Of a stretch of DNA of 64,000 nt, positions 44,501 through 56,233 are shown piece after piece. Position 1 is the stretch's first letter, and each line of letters opens with the position of its first letter. Both the position numbers and the translations under genes were made by a program. The stretch lies in assembly GCA_030248135.1 (NCBI GenBank), contig JASANC010003433.1, positions 297,808 through 361,807 on the forward strand, in the 5' to 3' direction. The stretch is from Theristus sp. LFF4_11 (taxonomy: Eukaryota > Nematoda > Chromadorea > Monhysterida > Xyalidae). The notes beneath the pieces were generated by a model. That model ran no database searches and had not been told where the DNA came from. It worked only from the letters and a program-made list of their open reading frames with translations.

Positions 44501-47500
44501 GAGTCACACGATACAAAACAAAATGGCTTGTCGCATGCGTTTTTGGTCAATATGCCGCATGCATACTGTACATGCGCCACACACACAGTCACAGTGCACG
44601 CAAGCAGTGTGTGCGCTGCTGTTCACCCCATTCACCCTGCTGTTATGCAATACACCTAAAAATATTACCCATGACACTTTAGCCGTACCAAAAAACAAGC
44701 TGCTGAAAATTGCTCACTTTCACATGTTGCACAACATTGAGGCCAAACCTCTTCTGCATATGATGTTGCCAAGGCCGAAATGCAGTGAACCATTCTACAA
44801 TTTGGTTGATCAGTGAAAGTTTTATCTTTTGTTACATGCAGTTGAAATGTAAAAAAACAATACGATAAAAAAAGCGTTCGCATAAAACTGCGTTTGCAAG
44901 TTGTTTGTTGTTTGCTTTGCACAATTACGATGTAGCGCCTAAACTGCGCTGGCAACTTGCTTGTTGTTCGCTTTGCACAATCACGGATGTAGCGCGTAAA
45001 CTGCGCTTGCAAGTTGTTTGCTGTTCACATTGCACAATCACGATGTAGCGCGTAAACTGCGCTTGCAAGTTGTTCGCTGTTCGCTTTGCACAATCACGAT
45101 GTAGCGCCTAAACTGCGCTGGCAATTTGCTTGTTGTTCGCTTTGCACAATCACGATGTAGCGCGTAAACTGCGCTTGTAAGTTGTTTGCTGTTCACATTG
45201 CACAATCACGATGTAGCGCGTAAACTGCGCTTGCAAGTTGTTCGCTGTTCGCTTTGCACAATTACGATGTAGCGCCTAAACTGCGCTGGCAACTTGCTTG
45301 TTGTTCGTCTTGCACAATCACGATGTAGCGCGTAAACTGCGCTTGCAAGTTGTTTGCTGTTCACATTGCACAATCACGATGTAGCGCGTAAATTGCGCTT
45401 GCAAGTTGTTTGTTGTTCGCTTTGACAATCACGATGTAGCGCGTAAACTGCGCTTGCAATTTGCTTGTTGTTCGCTTTGCACAATCACGATGTAGCGCGT
45501 AAACTGCGCTTGCAAGTTGTTTGTTGTTCACTTTGTTGGGGGTGCACTATTGTAGAAAAATTTCTGGGGTGCACACCCCCCCACCCATGATATTTTTTCG
45601 CTTAACTTTTGAAGGGAAAACGCAAAATTTAGCTGCAAAATTACAAGCAATACTGTCAAGTTATCATAAGTTTCAGCTTATATTATGGACTTTATAGACA
45701 AAAAATCATGATTTTTAAACAAAAATTCATGATTTTTGGATGGTCCGAGAAAATTTTTGGGGTTGTCACTGTAACTTAAGGTCCATGTGAGGGGGGGGGG
45801 GATGGGGTGTCAAGCAAATTTCGAAAGGAGTGTGGATGGTCCAGTGTTCAGGTTTTAAGGTTTGGTGTCGCGTGACCCCACCCCCCACGCGGAGGTCTCG
45901 GGTGCTCTAGGGGGGGGGTGTACGTACCCCCCCCCACCCCCACGTCTTCGGTACTGAACCCGTGGGCCCTACTTTCAGACGTATGACTGTTTCATGCTCA
46001 TGCAATATCATGTGAACGGTATCCATCATAAATATCTATCAAGCACATAAATACAACTTCAGTTCGTGCACTCTACACGCCCACCACAGACGCATTTAAC
46101 CAAAAATTTCAAATTCAAATAACACAAATTCTTCAAAATTTTGAATTTCAAAAAAAACCCATACACAGGATTACCCAGCAGAACGAGGGCTTTCATTTGA
46201 GCCATCAATCAGCGCGCTGCGATGAAGTTTGAGCGGACCCATATTTTGAAGGAGTACCGAAAAAAGGACGGACGGACAAACACGGCATAATGAGAAGATT
46301 AAGACAACACACGACAGTCAAAAGATCGCGTAGTGACCGCACGCTAAGTGAAATGTCCGACTTTGTGTCCGATGTCCTACTCCAGTCCGCCGCGGTGTCC
46401 GGTCCCTGAACTCAAAGTTTCGGAAAAACGCTCGGGGCAAGACCCCGACGGCAGGGGTATAATTGCGGCCCTCTAAATGTGGCCTGAAAAGGCCTGAAGA
46501 GTTCCGGTCCGCTCATTATACTTTTGATACTTTTTTGTTGAATGAAAGTTGCGATATTTTTATTTGAAGCTTCATTTGATCAACGTTGCACAAAAAGCGT
46601 GCACGCATGCGCATCTTTCTTTATTCGATGCGTATTTGAGTTGTTCTGTTGCGTTGCAACGAGACGCTACATAGTGATTGTGCACAGCGAACAACAAACA
46701 ACTTGCAAGCGCACTTTACGCGCTACATCGTGATTTTTTGTGCAAAGCGAACAACAAACAACTTGCCAGCGCAGTTTTCGCACACACTGCTTGCGTGCAC
46801 TGTGACTGTGTGTGTGCGCGCATGTACAGTATGCATGCGGCACATGTACCAAAAACGCATGCGACAAGCCCTTTTGTTTTGTATCGTGTGACTCCCGGCG
46901 ACGCTTTATGAAGCTGAAATTTTACATGGATATACATTTTTTGTAGATCTTTCAGAATTACTTAGCAACTATACCCCACAAACGTTTCTAAAGTACCGAA
47001 AAACGTAAAAAACCACCAACCTCTGCAGTTTTTTAAAAATACAGAGCATGAAAAAACGTTTTCAACCCATAGTATAGAAACAAAAAATGTGCGCGAGCAC
47101 AAGGGGAATCGATTGGTGTTTGATTTTTGTTAATAGCTTCAAGCAGAAGCGAGCTAGAGCAGTTTTACTACAAGGGGGTCGAAAATTAGGTTTTTCCTAA
47201 TTTTGAAGCATAAAGAAGGCTTGGATTAGAATAAAAATATGATTTTCGAACTCAGGGCATCAAGGCGGTTCGATTGGTCCTAAATTTGACTGAATTTGAA
47301 AACTTTTTTGAAATTGTGCCTAAGGAGGGTCGGTATTGTGAAAAAGCCTATCTTAAATCTCGCCCAAGTCACCGCTGCTCTGCAACGCTCACACACGGAC
47401 CTCCGGACAGTTTCAGACCGCGCTCGCCGACGCGTGTCTCGTAGCGCGCCGGCATCCGCAGCACGGCGTCGTGCAGGCCGGCGAGTGTGGCCGCCTCGAA

Positions 47501-50500
47501 CACCTCCGTCTCCGTGGCGTCCGGGCGTCCGTAGGCGATGTTGTAGTACAGGCTGTTGTGGAAGAGCACGCAGTCCTGCGGCACGACGCCGATCGACTGA
47601 CGCAGCGAGCGCAAACTCAGCTGGCGCACGTCGGCGTCGCCGATCAGCACACGGCCGGCGGCGACGTCGAAGAAGCGGAACAGCAGACGTACGATCGTCG
47701 ACTTGCTGCAATCCGCGCAGTGTCTTGCTACATTTTTGAATACTTTTTTGCAGGCGAACTCGAAGTTATAGGGAATCCGCTGATTGGTTGGTGGTCACCA
47801 CGTGCATGCATGCGTTTTGTATGCAGGACGACAGGCGACGCTGCACAGAAAGCATGCCTCACGTGACCACCAACCAATCAGCTGATTGCCTAAGTTTGAC
47901 TGTAATTTGTTGTATTGTCAAGACACGCCGGACGGCGTGAACAACACACAAGCTGACTGCGTATGATCACAAGAGTAGCGAGCAGATAGTGGCCAAAATA
48001 CGAGTATTTTGCGGTCGTATTGGTTGTCAATGACCGAAAACAACTCCAGAAAAGCCGACCTCACGCAAACAAACAGTAAATGAGTTTCTTTTTCAGTCTT
48101 ATCGAGAGCGCAATGACTAGAAGGGCGACAGCGACGTGACATGCGGCCGTGTTGTTTTGTCTGTTTACAATGAAATCATCGCTGCCCTCTCCTCTTGCCG
48201 GACAGTTTCCAACCAAGCTGTCTTACCGATTCTAATCTAGCCAATATCAGCCAATCGTTGCACTCCAAAAAAAACTCCAACAAGCGAATACTGTGCACGC
48301 ACCCACTACCGCTGCCACCAACGATGGCGATCTTCTTGCCGACCGGCACGGCGAAACTGAGCTCGCGCAATATCGGTTGACTGTCGACGTAGCCGAAAGT
48401 GACGTTGTCGAAGCGAATCGCGTCGGTTTTTCCGGTGAAATCCACTGGAAATGAGCGTGGCTCTTCCTGAGAAATGAGATTGTGATTCAACAAAAGGTGG
48501 TAGCGTGATTTCTTGACCCTGAATGAAGACTGTCCATTTCGATGTGCATTATTTCATTGTGTCGAAATCAGACTCGAATGCTGAAACAGCACCAGGTTGC
48601 TGCGTCTGACACGTTCCGATTGGCTACCCAGTTGGAATCGCCCAACTGTTTTTCAGTCAAAACGCGTACAACTTCTGCACTGCACTCAAAACGTAAAACA
48701 CCAATTGACTGCATCATTCAGTCTCCACGATCTATCATCTGAATTTCGGCTCTCCTATCGATTTTTTGGTTGTGCCTGAAAAGTGCCACACATTCGAAGC
48801 GAGTCGGAAACCAGACCAAACAAAACCCGAGTGAGCTTTGAAGCGAGAAAAAAACCCATTTCGCAAGCACTGTTCACCTTGATTTCCGCCTGCACCGTCA
48901 TCAGCTTGAACATCGCCTGCATGTCGATCACGGACTGTCGTAACTCGCGATATAGACTGCCGAGGAAGCCAAGTGGAATCGTCAATTGGAACAGCAGTCC
49001 ATTGACCATCACCAAGTCCCCAACCGTCATGACACCTGCGCAAAAAAAGTCTACGGAATGACCGAGTAAACATGGCAGCTTTTTTCAGGGTGCAAGGAGC
49101 GCGCGAAATTTGAATGAAAGCTAAAAGACGTTCAGAAACCCCATTGTGTGTCAAATTTGACGTGTTTTTTTAACTAATGGATTCTTCGTGCTATGATGTT
49201 CATTCTTACTCCCTTGCACACATGATTAGGAATTATGTTGGCATTTTTTGAAAAAGCCAACTCCTAGTCTGCGACTGATCCCGCCTTGATGGACTGTCTT
49301 ATTTATTCGGCCATACTGTAGCAAGCAGGATGACTGGCAGCAGCAAGTAGGCTTAATTGGCAACTTGCGTTTGAATTGTTTACTGGCTAGGCTATTCGGC
49401 ATGGCTATTGTTTTATTATTATATCTGATATAGTCTCAGCTCGGCATAACGACATTCCGCGAACACCATTCAATTGCACACACGGGTCTCTTTGTAATTT
49501 TCGAACAGTGAACTAATATTACGCGAGCATGTCTTTACATCCGGGTGAGTTTGTGCCGAGCCACAGAACAAAAGGCATTAAAAAATGTGGCACGGTCTCC
49601 GAAGCGCCGGGTTTGCCCGGAAAACCCAACCGCCTCTCCGAGGCGCATTGTTGTGCAGCCACCCAAAACGCACCCGCCTGAATGTTGTATCCAGTCATCA
49701 GCATCAACACCGCCAACGCAGCGCTGGTGATCGCGTTCTGGCCAAAGTTCAGTGCGGCCAGTGAAGTTTGCGTTTTCAGCGACGCTCGCTCGAAGCGCAC
49801 GAGCAGCTTGTTGTACTCGCGAGACTCCAGACGTTCGTTGTTGAAATACTGCACGAAAAAAACAATCGGAGTTGTGTTTCGTTGTCGTGGCCTGGTGGTA
49901 GTGCGTCAGACTATTGTTGGTGCGCTCGGGGGATCGAGCCCCGCCGACGGGGGTATAGGCACTTTATGATAGAGAAAACTCGATGGGCGCCCCATTCGAC
50001 GGCGTTCTGTACGCTTCTCTGGGTTAGCGCTGGCTAAATACATCGCCTAAAATACAAGCAAAACAATGGAAAAGCGGCGTCGGAAAGAAATTTGCGGCTA
50101 GTTGTAAAGAATCAAGTTAGGCTTGCTGTTGATTGGCTGCTCTGGTGTGTTGATTGAAAAAAATCCTTTGAACAAGCATGTCGTTCACGGCACGGTTTTA
50201 ACTATGAATGAACGCAAGCTCCAACACTTGAAATGAAGAGAAAGACTAGTGGGTTTTTAGCTTTATCACATTCGATAAAATTCAATGACGAATTACGAAC
50301 CACGAACTGAATCAGAAACAAACGTTTCCAATTTTCTCACTTTCACGGTTTCATAATTGATCAGCGAGTCAATCGCGCGATTACCAGCCTCATTATCGGC
50401 GATGTTCATTTCCACTCGGAACTGAGTCCTGAATTGACAAACAACACCAGTCAAATTTGTTCATTTACAAAATTCGTTTTTTTGGCACTCGGAGGCGCTG

Positions 50501-53318
50501 ATTGGCCGAAAATCATGATAGTATTGCACCGCCAATCAACAACACAAATTTAAAAGCAAACCACCAATCAGGCGTATTTTTTGAAAATTCCCAGAATGTC
50601 GACATCAATTAAAAAACCTTGAGAATTCATTGCTGATTTGCTCAGCGACTCCCCTCAAGATCATCTTTTTGTCTTAAATTAAGCCTTTCATACCTCCATC
50701 TAGTGATCAACAGTGTATAAGTGCCATAAACCAATGTAGCGGCTATTGTTGCGCCGGCAAATGCCGGTCCACATTTCCACCACTGAAAAACAATTTCATG
50801 ACAAAAGTGACAAAACATTAAAATGATTTTGCAAAAAATAAAACAAAAACTAGAGAAAAAAAGATTTTTTTGGGGGGGGGAAACCAAAAGCCATAACCGC
50901 ATTGAAAATGATTTGAGGCCTCCACTAACCATGACGCCGCTGACGACGCCCACTTCAAAGATTGTCGGGACAACGCTGAGCACCAACTGTGAGAGCACGG
51001 CTTGAATGCCTCTGGAAAATGGCCGGATACGCAATCAAACACGTAATCAAATGTCTCCTGTCACGTAGCATCGAGCACTTCATATTCTCCGTTTTGTTGT
51101 CCATGTTACCCCGCTAGTGCAATGAAAAACTACCAGTTTGCCTGTGTTTGCTCATGTACGACACAACTGCAGTGGGCTAGCAAACAACCCCGTTTTGCAG
51201 GTGGTCGAAACTACAGTCAAACTCCAAATTAAAGGCATGATTAAAGGCAAACTCCAACTTTCAGCGTCGGCCATATTGCACAGAAGTCCACAATCGAACT
51301 CTGAATTATAGGCAATCAGCTGATTGGTTGGTGATCGCGTGATGCATGCTTTCTGAGCAGCACCAGACGCCGCCTCCACCACAACAATGCTTGCACAGAA
51401 CAGAAAGCATATGCATCGCACGATTACCAACCAATCAGCTGATTGCCTATAATTCAGATGACAGTTGATTTCTGTGCAACATGGCCGACGCTAAAAGTTG
51501 ACCGTGACCTTCTCATTCAATCAACACCAACCAACACCAATCCGCAGGTGCGACCATGAACAAAAACAACAAACACGTACAATACACAGCGTCAAGGTGC
51601 AGCGTATTCCAAACTGGAACAGAACTTTCTGTGTTCCAGGGTCGCTGATGTTTTGTGAAACATTTTCGACAGTTCTGCCTGGTGTCCGTCGCACTGACGC
51701 AAACCGCGGCATGCGCCTACTTGACGAAACCGCAAACAGCGAAGAGAACTTCATGCACTGCGCATAATCGCGCATGACTGTTTCTCCTCACCGGCTTCCG
51801 CGGTCGATCGCTTTGGAGAGCGCGCCCGTCTGACGGTTCAGATGAAAGTTCAAGTCTAAATTGTGCAGATGCAAGAACACGTTGGTGCCAATCTGTCGCA
51901 TCGAATGCTGCCCCACGTATGCGAACACTGCGTTGCGCGCTTCGTTGAAACCGGCGGCCGTCGCGCGAGCCACACCGTCTGCAAGTATTTTTTTCTGGTT
52001 TATAAAGAATGTTTTCTCTGTTTTTTCTTACCGGAGCCAGAAAAATCGATTTCGGGTTTTCGACTGCAGTGCAACAATATTTTTGTGGACAATATCTGTT
52101 CATCTCACCAAGCAAGTCTTCGACGCCAGTTTGCACGAAATTTTACTGATTGATTCTTCACAAGTATTTGAAATAACACGCGAATTGGTAAGAACTAGGT
52201 GTGTGATCGAGTAAAATGGGATGGGGCCAAATAAGAAAGTAAAAAACCACCACAGGGCCAATCCGAACAATGCGAGAAAAAGGAAATTCAGAAATCACAA
52301 ACACCAAGCACCAAAACACACTCACACCCAACGATCAGCGCTCCGCCGGCCGTGCAGATTGACGAGAGCGCATTTTGGTCGAGAGACAGCCTCCGCTCCT
52401 CGGGCACGTGCGCGTTGTACCAGTCGACGGTGTTTTTGAAAAAGAACGGCACGGTGATACCGACAAGCTGCAACAACGAATGTTTTTCGTCACGTTCACT
52501 GTGGTGGTGGACGGTCGTTTTGTCGCCCACCGCAAAAGCAACCATTTTTAAAGTTCGATGACACTCAATCAACAAGTTACAAACAAAACGTCACCCCGCG
52601 AGCATGCAGCCAATCGGTAAGCTGCGTGCCTACTCATGTTGGTGTCTTATACTGCTCTGGTATAAAAGCGCAGTGCAGAATAAAAACTAACAGAGTGAAG
52701 CTGCAAAAGCAAACGAAACGCCACCTTAGCGCCAACGAGCAGTGCAACAGCAGCAAGCACCTTCCTGCGTACACTCCAATTGTCCCTCGGCCACACATAT
52801 GTCCACAGTTTCACTAGCATCTCGCGCATCGTGATCTCGCGACCGCCCAATTCGCCGAGCGGTATGGTCTTACTGGCGCCCGGGTGGAAACAATGACGCT
52901 TCACGATGAGCCCGACGAATGGACACGGCGACTGCAAGGCACACGTGTTTGATTGCAATGAAATGTGCACTCGCGAATGCATGGTCGGAATTGCGCTGCA
53001 CAAGCACGCGCCGAAACGCTGCCGAATAGTAAAGTTAAATGGGCATTCATGAAGCAGTATTTAGTGACCGCACAGCTGTGTTTAAACGTGTGCAGACGTA
53101 CGTCAGGTATGAACGGTAGCATGCTAAAACCACGGGACCTGCGGTGACGTGACGTGCCGTATGCGCATACGTTAGGTGCAAAAACGGGCCTTCAAACTGA
53201 CCAAAAAAACAGTCCCGGATTATTGAATTGAACCTTTCTGAACAGCAGCACTCCAGCGCCACTGCCGAGGCGTCTCACTGATTGCCGCCAGCGGCTGTGT
53301 TGCTGCTGCCAGACGCAT
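41576..53318 (-). CDS. ABCB7: Mitochondrial ABC half-transporter, ABCB7/Atm1 type
   Basis: Atm1-type exporters sit in the mitochondrial inner membrane and export a sulphur/glutathione compound needed for cytosolic Fe-S proteins. Exons in order: 53318-53244 (tentative transit peptide, [15 protein letters not shown]), 52931-52725, 52467-52326, 51978-51792, 51011-50930, 50782-50694, 50428-50341, 49848-49674, 49035-48878, 48466-48303, 47705-47401, 43275-43175, 42818-42747, 42573-42482, 41738-41576 (TGA). They sum to 700 codons. The membrane domain shows [54 protein letters not shown] and [13 protein letters not shown], diagnostic of ABCB7. The ATPase domain has Walker A split across two exons (GGSGSG and KSTIVR), Q-loop [11 protein letters not shown], signature LSGG joined to [11 protein letters not shown], Walker [13 protein letters not shown] and H-loop FIAHRLAT. 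The end is YAQLWHLQ and a Cys-rich GGCCGGGC tail, as in animal ABCB7. The 4.1-kb intron between 47401 and 43275 carries a large inverted-repeat element. Confidence 0.93.
42079..42281. mobile_element. Palindromic MITE (family A), copy 7
   Basis: Ends CAGTCCATCTGGATAAGATA and its diverged complement finishing CAGATGGACTG, TA-flanked. Core ctagctgattggttggttgc and gcaaccaaccaatcagc. It lies in the last ABCB7 intron. Confidence 0.85.
43402..43981. mobile_element. 580-bp inverted-repeat element with GAATTCCGGCCCG units
   Basis: Both ends carry short tandem runs of attccggcccg units in mirror orientation, bounded by gtac (gtacaattccggcccgc and gcgggccggaatagtac). Inside, aaaccacacgaagtgatttt and its complement continue the inverted repeat. 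A degraded end-like stretch is at 46455-46520. It is in the longest ABCB7 intron. Confidence 0.75.
44885..45535. repeat. 59-bp tandem repeat, about 11 copies
   Basis: Unit: cttgcaagttgtttgctgtt, then cacattgcacaatcacgatg and tagcgcgtaaactgcg. Variants alternate (ttgttgttcgctttg and ttgctgttcacattg), giving a two-unit periodicity of about 118 bp. Two more units in reverse orientation lie in the right arm at 46675-46785, so the repeat is part of the transposable element. Confidence 0.9.
46090..46270 (+). repeat. Dispersed repeat, second copy
   Basis: Matches 6034-6205, including cccatacacaggattac, cagcagaacgagggctttca and gagccatcaatcagcgcgct. In this copy the point that is split by the hAT element at 5306 in the other copy is continuous (accacagacgc), so it acts as an approximate empty site. 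Confidence 0.8.
47751..47902. mobile_element. Palindromic MITE (family A), copy 8
   Basis: Arms gttatagggaatccgctgat and atcagctgattgcctaagtt enclose caccacgtgcatgcatgc and cctcacgtgaccaccaacc. It lies in the ABCB7 intron 46 bp upstream (transcript sense) of the exon at 47705. Confidence 0.82.
49054..49318 (-). mobile_element. 265-bp TA-flanked MITE (family B)
   Basis: Ends CGGAATGACC and GGCCATACTG with TA on both sides. On the minus strand it ends 18 bp before the ABCB7 exon that begins at 49035, so the acceptor tract is squeezed between the MITE and the exon. Confidence 0.88.
49884..50050 (+). mobile_element. tRNA-derived SINE, copy 2
   Basis: The head resembles a tRNA gene: A-box-like tggcctggtggtagtgcg and B-box-like gggatcgagcccc 30-40 bp later. 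The body carries ggcactttatgatagagaaa, actcgatggg and gacggcgttctgtacg, shared with the copy at 8336. Both internal pol III promoter boxes look better preserved here. It is in an ABCB7 intron. Confidence 0.75.
51214..51500. mobile_element. Palindromic MITE (family A), copy 9, with extended arms
   Basis: The usual core (aatcagctgattggttggtg and its complement) is enclosed in a second inverted layer: cagcgtcggccatattgcac at the left against gtgcaacatggccgacgct at the right. This looks like a composite or an older, longer form of the family. It lies in an ABCB7 intron. Confidence 0.78.
53087..53192. repeat. Foldback of the AAGGCCCGT family
   Basis: Contains gcagacgtacgtcaggtatg, aacggtagcatgct, gacgtgacgtgccgtatgcg and ends acgggccttc, all shared with 18486-18704 and 22570-22700. 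It is within ABCB7, between the tentative first exon and the second. Confidence 0.65.
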
Positions 53319-53850
53319 CGCGCCAGCCTTCGTTCGGCACACTGCAAACATTTGCAATTTTGGATTGATCATGGCATCCAATCCATAGCTCTTTTTTGAT
53401 TGATTGAACAACTTTTGATAGCTTTTTCCGTTGTGTGCTGACATCAAAAACAACAACAAATGGGATCCAAAAAAACACAAATAAAACTCTGGCTTTCTGT
53501 TTGTTTTTTGTTCCTTGCTGTTTCCTTTCAAGAACAATCAAATCAAATCTGACCAAACCAAACGCATGCAACGGCAACGAACGTTTATGTGCGTCGATCC
53601 ACCGGCAACTGACGACACGCCGAACAGCAGTCTTCTTGTGCACGACGTCGTTGCTGAGGTCGCCATGATTCGTTTTTATCTGACACAAAATGTTTGGATT
53701 TGGTTTGGAATAGAAAATCCCCACGATGAAAGTTGAATAGTTCAACAAGGGTTCAAGGGTTGTAGGGGTTGTAGTTAGGCATCGCTGCTGGGGATGGGCA
53801 TGGAGAGAGGGGGGCGATATTGATAACTGGAGCAAATTTTTCAGACAAAT
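53319..53850 (-). promoter_or_regulatory. Probable ABCB7 promoter and 5' leader region
   Basis: About 530 bp separate the tentative ABCB7 start codon from the end of the retrotransposon LTR. No clear core promoter element is seen. Any native ABCB7 promoter must fit here or inside the LTR, whose transcription direction is also minus. Confidence 0.4.
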
Positions 53851-54126
53851 TGTAAAAAGAAAGGTCGGGTGGGTACTGCAGAGATAGAGAGAAAGTTTGT
53901 AAGCTTAAGAAAATGTGTGGCAGTTTTTCTACGCTGTTAAAAGAATCGGATATGTCGATTAAACTGCGCTTCAACCCAATCGCGCGTTTTTTATTGTATC
54001 ATGAAATGTGACATTTCACCAATGCAGCAGCAACGTGGGAGCGGGGGCTTTGTATCCAGAGTCGGTATGAGGGCTCATTTCTAAATTAAATAATCAACGT
54101 TTAATTGAAGAAGAATGGGGTGTGTG

Positions 54127-55182
54127 TAGGGTTAGGGGCTTTGAAAAAAAAATTTTTTTTTTATTTTTTTTTCGTTTTTTTTTTTTTTTAAAAATTTGGA
54201 TTTTTTTTTCAAACTTAAAAAAAAAAATTTGAAAAATTTTTCTTCTACTTTGCTCTGAAAATTCGATTTATGGCATAATTTTTTGAAAGTTCAAACCAAA
54301 TTTTCTTCCCAACTTCTTTGTGTGCTTAGGTACATGTCATTATTTGGTCATTTTGACCGACGTACTCCATGTTTTTCGATTTGGATGACTTCTAGAGTCA
54401 ATTTTTAGCGTTGAAATGACTTAACTGAATTGAAATATCGTTTCAGAAATCGTTTTCTTGCAACTTAGAACATGTTTTTTCAGTCGGTAGGCCATGAGAT
54501 GAACATGATATTTTGTTGATTGGCGTATGTTATAGGTCTACAATGGAGTTGTGCGATATATTGTTAAACAATTGGAGCGGAGATGTTGGTTAATACCACA
54601 TCACACGACCGTTTTTCAGATACCCGATAACATGGCCACATGTTAAAACTTGCGTGCTGAGCTAAACTAACGTGTTAAACTTGCGTCTGTCAGTTGCCCG
54701 CAACGTGATCGCGAAATCATGGTACGTGTTTTCGATACGATGATTTGAAGAGTGGGCTCTCGCCATGTGGCAGATAGCATAGCTGGTTGAACCTGAAAGT
54801 AAGTGTCTTGGGGGGGGGGGCGACCGGGTCGACAGGGGTTGCCGACTTAGCTACAGCAAACAGGAATTTTTGAACACAGTCAAATTTTGGTAATTTTCTA
54901 AAGAGGAACAACTAAGAACGGTTCAATATTCAAGTACACGTCGAAAATTGTCCTGTTTTACTGTTGAAAATGCAACTTTCCCTCTATGAAATGGACATAA
55001 TTTCAATAAAACACGATTTTCGCTCTTATAGTTTTCCGGATCGTTCTGAAAATAGTCTAGATGAACTCAGCTCGACGAGACGCTTCGAACAAACCTAACT
55101 TGTAAAAAAAAAATTTTTTTTTTAAAAAAATTTTTTTTTAATTTAAAAAAAAAAATCCGGATTTTTTTTTCCCCTAACCCTA
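54127..55182. mobile_element. Non-autonomous hAT-type element nested in the LTR
   Basis: Termini TAGGGTTAGGGG and CCCCTAACCCTA, flanked by ggtgtgtg on both sides (54119-54126 and 55183-55190). The other LTR has the uninterrupted site, so insertion and 8-bp duplication are proved. The interior is A/T homopolymer-rich near the ends and shares phrases with the element at 5306 (gctctgaaaa; ttttgaaagttcaa). No transposase is present. Confidence 0.92.
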
Positions 55183-55608
55183 GGTGTGTGTGTTTAATCA
55201 CTAATTGCAGTTCGCTTAACTTTTAATTATTCAAATTCCAACGCATAAAGTTGTGTATGAGCGGTATCTTTTATTTGAAACAGACCGGACAACGATTACA
55301 AAAATGTAAGAAATATTCAATGTGTCGAAAGTATCAGTCAAAAACCAAGAGTGTCCAAAAAGCCTAACTGTCTAACTAACTCCTAACTCTTTTTTGAATC
55401 GAAAGAGAGAGCTGCTTTTATAGCAGGTTGTTGTGTTTACAACACAAACTCACATCCAAAGGTAGACTACGCATTCTGAAATGTCAGCATCCAAAAATAG
55501 CACAAAATCAGACAAGATCAGACAAAAACCATTAAGTGGACAAAATCAGACAAAAACCATTAAGTGGGCGAAAATAATCACGAAAAGCCTGTAAATGTCA
55601 AACATAAT

Positions 55609-55813
55609 TTAAATCAAAAAAGATACAAAGTAATAAGCACATTATAGCATAAGGTATCAATATACCCTCATAAAACAAAATAGCACGTCTGTACACTTTC
55701 CTGAATATTCTTTAAATCAAAAAAGATACAAAGTAATAAGCACATTATAGCATAAGGTATCAATATACCCTCATAAAACAAAATAGCACGTCTGTACACT
55801 TTCCTGAATATTC
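55609..55813. repeat. 103-bp tandem duplication inside the LTR
   Basis: ttaaatcaaaaaagatacaa to actttcctgaatattc occurs twice in tandem. The same duplication is in the other LTR (about 63374-63577), so it predates insertion of the element. Confidence 0.88.
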
Positions 55814-56233
55814 ATGTTGCACATTATAAAAGTATGTACAGTCACATCACGATGATTGGTTACAAAACAATGTATGAATGTAACATAGTAATTGGTTACA
55901 ACATAAAGAAACAGTAAAACATACTGATTGGCTGTACAAGCCGATTGGCTGGAATGTATAAAGTACACACATAAGAATTACATCACACAGATATCATGAC
56001 AGACGGTTACCTTGATATAGACGTACATGTGTGCTTGTGTGTTTTTACTTGAATGGGGTTGTACGCACGTTACTTTTACTATACGTTTTACTCACACTGA
56101 TAGTAAATTGTGGTTGTCGGTATAAATTAGTTATGTAAAAATTGGTTGGACTATTGTTTGGTTTTTGATTAAATACAAAACAATTGGACGTGTTTCTTCA
56201 CAATCTTCTTAATAAATACTCATATACGTTACA

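Larger units (their letters stand above)
44034..47352. mobile_element. 3.3-kb TTAA-flanked element with 590-bp terminal inverted repeats
   Basis: TTAA lies at 44030-44033 and 47353-47356. Termini are GATAGGCTTTTT and AAAAAGCCTATC. The arms (about 44034-44625 and 46787-47352) match over nearly their whole length, for example gtcgccgggagtcacacgat against its complement. The centre has a 59-bp satellite, low-complexity sequence and a dispersed repeat, but no transposase. TTAA duplication is typical of piggyBac-type transposition, though the termini are not diagnostic. It lies in the ABCB7 intron; its TTAA flank ends 44 bp from the last base of the exon ending at 47401. Confidence 0.85.
53851..56233 (-). 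repeat. 3' LTR, interrupted by a hAT-type element
   Basis: Ends TGTAAAAAGA and ATACGTTACA on the plus strand, so TG...CA in either orientation. Without the nested insert (1056 bp plus 8-bp duplication) its length is 1319 bp, against 1318 bp for the other LTR. Its outward direction points at ABCB7. The outer edge near 56233 could be off by a few bases because the other LTR is cut by the window end. Confidence 0.88.

Noticed and set aside
49884..49960. A functional tRNA gene
   Set aside because: A- and B-box-like sequences are present but I could not form a full cloverleaf, and the unit is followed by a body shared with another copy, as in a SINE.
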